From contig JBDIAR010000149.1 of NCBI GenBank assembly GCA_039812545.1, forward strand, positions 1-8,386: a DNA stretch of 8,386 nt, read 5' to 3'. Under the pieces are notes generated by a model. The model made no database searches, was not told the origin of the DNA, and saw nothing but the letters and a program-made list of their open reading frames with translations. Each line of letters begins with the position of its first letter. Position 1 is the first letter of the stretch. Source of the stretch: JBDIAR01 sp039812545. GTDB taxonomy: Bacteria; Actinomycetota; Actinomycetes; Actinomycetales; Dermatophilaceae. Of this stretch, positions 5,401-8,386 are shown piece after piece. Position numbers and translations under genes: made by a program.

Positions 5401-5424
5401 GGCTCGGCACCTCGGTGCTGAGCC
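5401..5424 (+). terminator. Stem-loop between the WLWGG peptide gene and the first HD gene
   Basis: GGCTCGGCAC at 5401-5410 pairs with GTGCTGAGCC at 5415-5424 over a 4-base loop: a 10-base stem with a single G-U. It begins 8 bases after the peptide stop and has no U-tract, as is common for actinobacterial terminators. It may terminate the peptide transcript, reduce read-through into the HD genes, or stabilise the peptide mRNA 3' end. Confidence 0.55.
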
Positions 5425-5444
5425 GTCCCGAGGACGGCGAGCGT

Positions 5445-5450
5445 TAGCGT
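5445..5450 (+). promoter_or_regulatory. Possible -10 (TAGCGT) for a leaderless HD-gene transcript
   Basis: TAGCGT fits TANNNT and ends 6 bases before the ATG at 5457. The same TAG is an in-frame stop, so the ATG is the first possible start, and no ribosome site lies between. Both facts favour a leaderless mRNA. No strong -35 is visible. Confidence 0.45.
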
Positions 5451-5456
5451 GGTGGT

Positions 5457-6698
5457 ATGTCCGTCGACACCCCCACCACGCGGCAACCGACCGCAGTGCT
5501 GGGGTACGTCGCCGGCGTCGTCGTCGTCACCCTGAGCGCCGCTCTGCTGAGCTGGCGCACCTTCGGTCCCCCCACCGACCCGCTGGCGCTGGCCATCCTG
5601 GTCACGCTGGGGGTCATCAGCTGGCTGGTCCGCGAATCCGACATCGGGTCCGGGATCAACCTGCTCTTCACCAGCGTCATCCAACTCGCCTCCGTCGTCA
5701 TCGTCGGACCGCTCGGGGCCGCCATCGTCGGCGGGGCCTCGTTATTGCTCGAAATCTTCGTCCGGGCTCCGGTGGTGGGGGTCCTCAATATCGCGATGAC
5801 CGCCCTGGTCGGCTGCGTCGGCGGGGTCGTCTACCGCGTCGCCGGGGGGTCCGAGCACATCGCGCAGCTGTCCGGCGCCGGCCTCGTCATCGACGTGGGG
5901 CTGCCCCTCATCGTCGCCGACCTCGTCCAATGCCTGACCAATGCCGTCGTGCTCGCCGGGGTCATCGCGGTCAGCCGGCAGGGCAATTTCCGCAGTACCG
6001 TCGTGCAATTGGTCGCCACGTCCGGTCTGGCGTATGTCGGTTACGGGCTGATCGGGTTCCTCTTCGTCATCTTGTGGTTGCCCGCCGAGGTCGGCCCGTT
6101 CAGTGCCGTCCTCGTCCTGGCGCCGCTCTTCGTGGCCCGCTGGGCCTTCACCCAGTACGGGCAGGAGCAACGCGCCCACGAACGCACCGTGCGCTCCCTG
6201 CTGGTCGCCCTGGAGACCAAGATGCCCGACATGGCCGGGCGAGGGGACCGGCTCGCCGACATCGTCGTCCACCTCGGGCAACACCTGAACCTGCCGCACC
6301 AGCTCGTCCAGTCGATGAGGTATGCCGCCCTGTTGCGGCACGTCGGACGGGTCGCCCTGCATACCCGCTCCGTCGGCGCAGGGGCCGTGATCGACGAGGC
6401 CACGGCCGGCGCCGACCTGATCTCGGACGTCGACTTCCTGCGCGACGCCGCCGACCTCATCCGGGCCCGCCCGGGTGCCGGCCGGAACCTCCCGGCGCCC
6501 GGCACGACCCGGCTGGCGGTCGAGGTGATCGAGGCGGCCGCCCGCTTCGACGCGCTCATCCACGAGGAGCGGGTCCCCCCGAGCGCCGCCCTGGTCCTGC
6601 TGGACGAGAGCGGCGCCGTGGAACCCCCGATCATGGACGCGCTGCGCTGGCACGTCGACCGGCTCGCGGCCGTGGCGCCGCCGGCCCTACCGCGATGA
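5457..6698 (+). CDS. Polytopic membrane protein with degenerate HD-type domain
   Basis: A 413-residue integral membrane protein. About seven hydrophobic segments occupy 14-232 (near 14-31, 42-58, 67-101, 106-126, 142-172, 183-208 and 214-232), followed by a helical linker (about 233-255) and a cytoplasmic HD-like domain at about 256-400. The domain aligns by eye with that of the next gene: GDRLADIVVHLGQHLNLP against HADRVARIGVAIARDLGLP, then YAALLRHVGRVAL against YAALLHDIGQVAL. Here the metal-binding His-Asp pair is Arg294-His295, and the upstream His is Gly, so a metal-dependent phosphodiesterase activity is unlikely. It may be a regulatory or dimer partner of the next protein. The start is forced by the upstream in-frame TAG at 5445. 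The HD pair may correspond to the HD-GYP-type genes I recall near sigR-rsrA in Streptomyces (hdgA/hdgB), but that is from memory. Confidence 0.85.
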   Translation: MSVDTPTTRQPTAVLGYVAGVVVVTLSAALLSWRTFGPPTDPLALAILVTLGVISWLVRESDIGSGINLLFTSVIQLASVVIVGPLGAAIVGGASLLLEIFVRAPVVGVLNIAMTALVGCVGGVVYRVAGGSEHIAQLSGAGLVIDVGLPLIVADLVQCLTNAVVLAGVIAVSRQGNFRSTVVQLVATSGLAYVGYGLIGFLFVILWLPAEVGPFSAVLVLAPLFVARWAFTQYGQEQRAHERTVRSLLVALETKMPDMAGRGDRLADIVVHLGQHLNLPHQLVQSMRYAALLRHVGRVALHTRSVGAGAVIDEATAGADLISDVDFLRDAADLIRARPGAGRNLPAPGTTRLAVEVIEAAARFDALIHEERVPPSAALVLLDESGAVEPPIMDALRWHVDRLAAVAPPALPR

Positions 6699-6714
6699 GC
6701 CGGGGCCGCACGTC

Positions 6715-8031
6715 ATGACCCGAACCCGAACCGCCCCCGGCGAGGTCCCCGCCCGCCGCCGTCAACGCCTCGACGTCAATGCCGGCACCGCCCTGGTCGG
6801 CCTGATCCTCCTGCTCGTCGTGGCGATCGACTCCGTCGACTCGCCGGCCTGGTCCTACGACAACGACCTCGTCGTCATCGCGGTCTTCGGCGCCGTCATG
6901 GTCGTCGGCGAACTGTGGCGGATCGCCACACCCGGCGCCTCGGATCAGGCGCCGATCACGATCTCGGCGTCCTTCGCCTTCGCCATGACCACCGTCTCGC
7001 CGGTCGGTCACCCGGTGATCTTCGGGCCCGAGGTCGTCGTCACCGTGACCGGCCTGGCCCTCATCGTGGGGGGCGGCGTCGCGTACCTTCGGGGCCGGCC
7101 GGTGCACCCGGTGTCCTCGACCTGCCGCCTGCTGGCCACGGCAACGGTGGCACTGGCATACCGAACGGCGCTGCCCGGGCAACAGAGCCTGGCGACCCGA
7201 GACACGCTCGCCTCGAGCCGGTGGCCGATCGCCCTGGTGATGCTCGCGGTCTCGGCGTTCGGGCTGGCGGTGCAGGCGACCTGCAGCGGGGCGCTGACCG
7301 CCGTGCGAGACGAGACACCGGTGCGGCAGCGGATCATCGACGCCTACCGCGAGAACCTCGGGATGTCCCTGGCGATGGGCGCCACCGGCACGCTCATCGC
7401 CCTCGCCGAACGCCCGCTGGGACCGAGCGCCATCCCGCTCTTCGTGGTTCCGCTGCTGCTGACCCAGTTCGCCGTCCGCCGCGCCCAGGCCGTGGCCGAC
7501 ACACACCGCCAGACCATCCGGATGCTGTCGCGGGTCACCGAGCTGGGCCGGTACACCACCCCCGAACACGCCGACCGGGTGGCCCGGATCGGGGTGGCGA
7601 TCGCCCGCGACCTCGGCCTGCCCGAACGCGCCTGCGCCAATGTCGAGTATGCCGCTCTGCTGCACGACATCGGCCAGGTCGCCCTCGTCGAACCGATCCC
7701 GGGCGGGGCGACCAGCCAGGCGGCTCCGGTGGACCAGAACCGGATCGCCGCGGACTCCGCGCGGATCGTCACCGAGTCGGGGGTTCCCGACGACGTGGCG
7801 CGGATCGTCGCCGCTCAGGCCACCCAGTTCCGGCTGCACCGGGAACTCGGCGAGGAGATCCCGGTGGAGAGCCGAATCCTGAAGGTGGCCAACGCCTTCG
7901 ACGACTTCGTGGGGGACCGGGTGGGGGACGAGGTGACCGAGCGCGCGATCGAACGGATCGTCCTCGGACTCGGTTACGAGTACGACCCGCGGGTGGTCGA
8001 GGCCCTGGTCCGGGTCGTCGCCCGCCGATGA
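6715..8031 (+). CDS. Polytopic membrane protein with HD phosphohydrolase domain (HD-GYP-like, GYP motif absent)
   Basis: A 438-residue membrane protein: a basic N-terminus (RTRTAPGEVPARRRQR), seven or eight hydrophobic segments between about 22 and 255, a linker, and a C-terminal HD domain at about 275-435. His285 (PEHADRVARIG) and the dyad His317-Asp318 (YAALLHDIGQVAL) are intact. The later part keeps the HD-GYP layout (VESRILKVANAFDDFVGDR, then LGYEYDPRVVEALVRVV), but the HHE and GYP signature segment is replaced by AAQATQFRLHREL. It may therefore bind metal and cleave a phosphate ester or cyclic dinucleotide, or act only as a sensor; cyclic di-GMP as substrate cannot be assumed. It starts 16 bases after the first HD gene, so they form an operon. 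The ribosome site is poor. The membrane half is only broadly like its neighbour, so the pair looks like an old duplication. Confidence 0.88.
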   Translation: MTRTRTAPGEVPARRRQRLDVNAGTALVGLILLLVVAIDSVDSPAWSYDNDLVVIAVFGAVMVVGELWRIATPGASDQAPITISASFAFAMTTVSPVGHPVIFGPEVVVTVTGLALIVGGGVAYLRGRPVHPVSSTCRLLATATVALAYRTALPGQQSLATRDTLASSRWPIALVMLAVSAFGLAVQATCSGALTAVRDETPVRQRIIDAYRENLGMSLAMGATGTLIALAERPLGPSAIPLFVVPLLLTQFAVRRAQAVADTHRQTIRMLSRVTELGRYTTPEHADRVARIGVAIARDLGLPERACANVEYAALLHDIGQVALVEPIPGGATSQAAPVDQNRIAADSARIVTESGVPDDVARIVAAQATQFRLHRELGEEIPVESRILKVANAFDDFVGDRVGDEVTERAIERIVLGLGYEYDPRVVEALVRVVARR

Positions 8032-8174
8032 GGTGACGGTCGCGCGAGCGGGTCGGCGAAGTATGACCAAAGACCCGGCGCGTGGGCCTTGCGCAGCACG
8101 TCCGGGATTGATGTGCTAGACCAATCGGCGAAGCCCCGGCCGGTTCGAGGCAGGGGTGCGAGATGGAGGTACCG
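8032..8174. other. Intergenic region before the SRPBCC gene
   Basis: 143 bases with no gene. TCGGCGAAG occurs twice in direct orientation (8053-8061 and 8125-8133). No convincing terminator for the HD operon or -10/-35 pair for the next gene was found. Confidence 0.5.
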
Positions 8175-8386
8175 ATGTCAGAAACCGAACAGTCCCAGGC
8201 GGTGGCCGAAGGGCAAAGCGGCGCGAGCCCCGAGGCCCAGATCGTCGTGTCCAAGGTCGTCAACCTTCCCGTCGAACACGTGTGGGGCGCGTTCAACACC
8301 AAACCCGGCGTCGAGGCGCTACTCGGCTCCGGAGCCGTCCTCGGGGGCAAAGGCGACTCCTGGCATACCGCCGAGGGGCCGCACGG
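8175..8386 (+). CDS. SRPBCC (START-like / AHSA1-type) domain protein, N-terminal part only
   Basis: The first 70 codons of a gene that runs off the window. After a hydrophilic tail of about 25 residues (Glu/Gln/Ser-rich) comes IVVSKVVNLPVEHVWGAFNT, then GVEALLGSGAVLG. This is the first strand and helix pattern of SRPBCC proteins, where a conserved Pro and VW..F mark entry to the ligand-binding helix-grip fold. Such proteins bind hydrophobic ligands, or as AHSA1 relatives respond to stress; nothing here specifies the ligand. ATG 8175 is preferred because GGAGG (8165-8169) lies 5 bases before it; an in-frame ATG at 8163 is an alternative adding four residues. It is separated by 143 bases from the HD operon and is probably an independent unit. 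Confidence 0.75.
   Translation, partial: MSETEQSQAVAEGQSGASPEAQIVVSKVVNLPVEHVWGAFNTKPGVEALLGSGAVLGGKGDSWHTAEGPH

Larger units (their letters stand above)
854..8369. repeat. Dispersed octamer GGCATACC / GGTATGCC, 11 exact copies
   Basis: Exact copies begin at 854, 1948, 2669, 3074, 3205, 3307, 4269, 4351, 6319, 7155 and 8362. Four more sites keep the hexamer core GCATAC/GTATGC (3872, 4985, 6359, 7647). Both orientations occur (six exact GGTATGCC and five GGCATACC on the plus strand). The copies fall in nearly every long gene, on either coding strand and in all three codon phases. Within genes they create uncommon codons: ATA for Ile (in aroA and the hydrolase), TAT for Tyr and CAT for His. 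Confidence 0.8.

Noticed and set aside
6631..8070. A 479-codon open frame on the minus strand opposite the second HD gene
   Set aside because: Its product is Gly/Asp/Arg-rich with no fold signals, while the plus strand encodes a membrane protein with an HD dyad. It is a shadow frame.
8053..8133. Direct repeat TCGGCGAAG (two copies 72 bases apart) as an operator or att site
   Set aside because: Only two 9-base copies of GC-rich sequence with no symmetry, tRNA or integrase nearby.

Overview
The window is GC-rich throughout, with the compact gene spacing, AGGAGG-type ribosome sites and TANNNT -10 hexamers of an actinobacterium. The best lineage markers are a mycothiol-type redox sigma factor with its zinc anti-sigma factor, and a 24-residue gene for ribosomal protein bL37. 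The order aroA / SRAP protein / sigR-rsrA / bL37 resembles, from memory, the sigH-aroA region of mycobacteria and the sigR region of streptomycetes. I cannot name the genus.

Layout. Positions 1-1813, minus strand: aroA (EPSP synthase, cut by the window edge only a few residues before its end), preceded in the same operon by a DoxX-like membrane protein gene. Positions 1938-3543, plus strand: an SRAP (YedK/HMCES-type) abasic-site protein whose gene overlaps that of an alpha/beta hydrolase by 8 bases. Positions 3544-4644: a redox-stress unit, with a sigma-R consensus promoter (GGGAAT-N19-GTTG), a second possible -10 just before the short start, then sigR and rsrA overlapping by 4 bases. Positions 4649-4723, minus strand: the bL37 gene, convergent with rsrA after only 4 bases. 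Positions 4724-5029: about 300 bases without a convincing gene, holding the bL37 upstream region and a structured leader for what follows.

Positions 5030-8031 hold the least familiar part, all on the plus strand. It starts with a 25-residue peptide gene with a strong ribosome site. Next is a 59-residue peptide built from four TWLWGG units, the first three followed by AAP, with the last unit ending at the stop codon. A hairpin and a possible leaderless promoter follow, and then two related polytopic membrane proteins with cytoplasmic HD-type domains. The second keeps the HD dyad but lacks the HD-GYP signature; the first has lost the dyad. The idea that the peptides and the HD membrane proteins form one system (signal and receptor, or substrate and processor) is inference from adjacency and shared strand. 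An SRPBCC-domain gene begins at 8175 and runs off the end.

A second scale of structure crosses all genes. The octamer GGCATACC (or its complement GGTATGCC) occurs 11 times on both strands and in all three codon phases, forcing uncommon codons (TAT, CAT, ATA) in an otherwise G/C-ending coding style. This suggests selection or bias at the DNA level.
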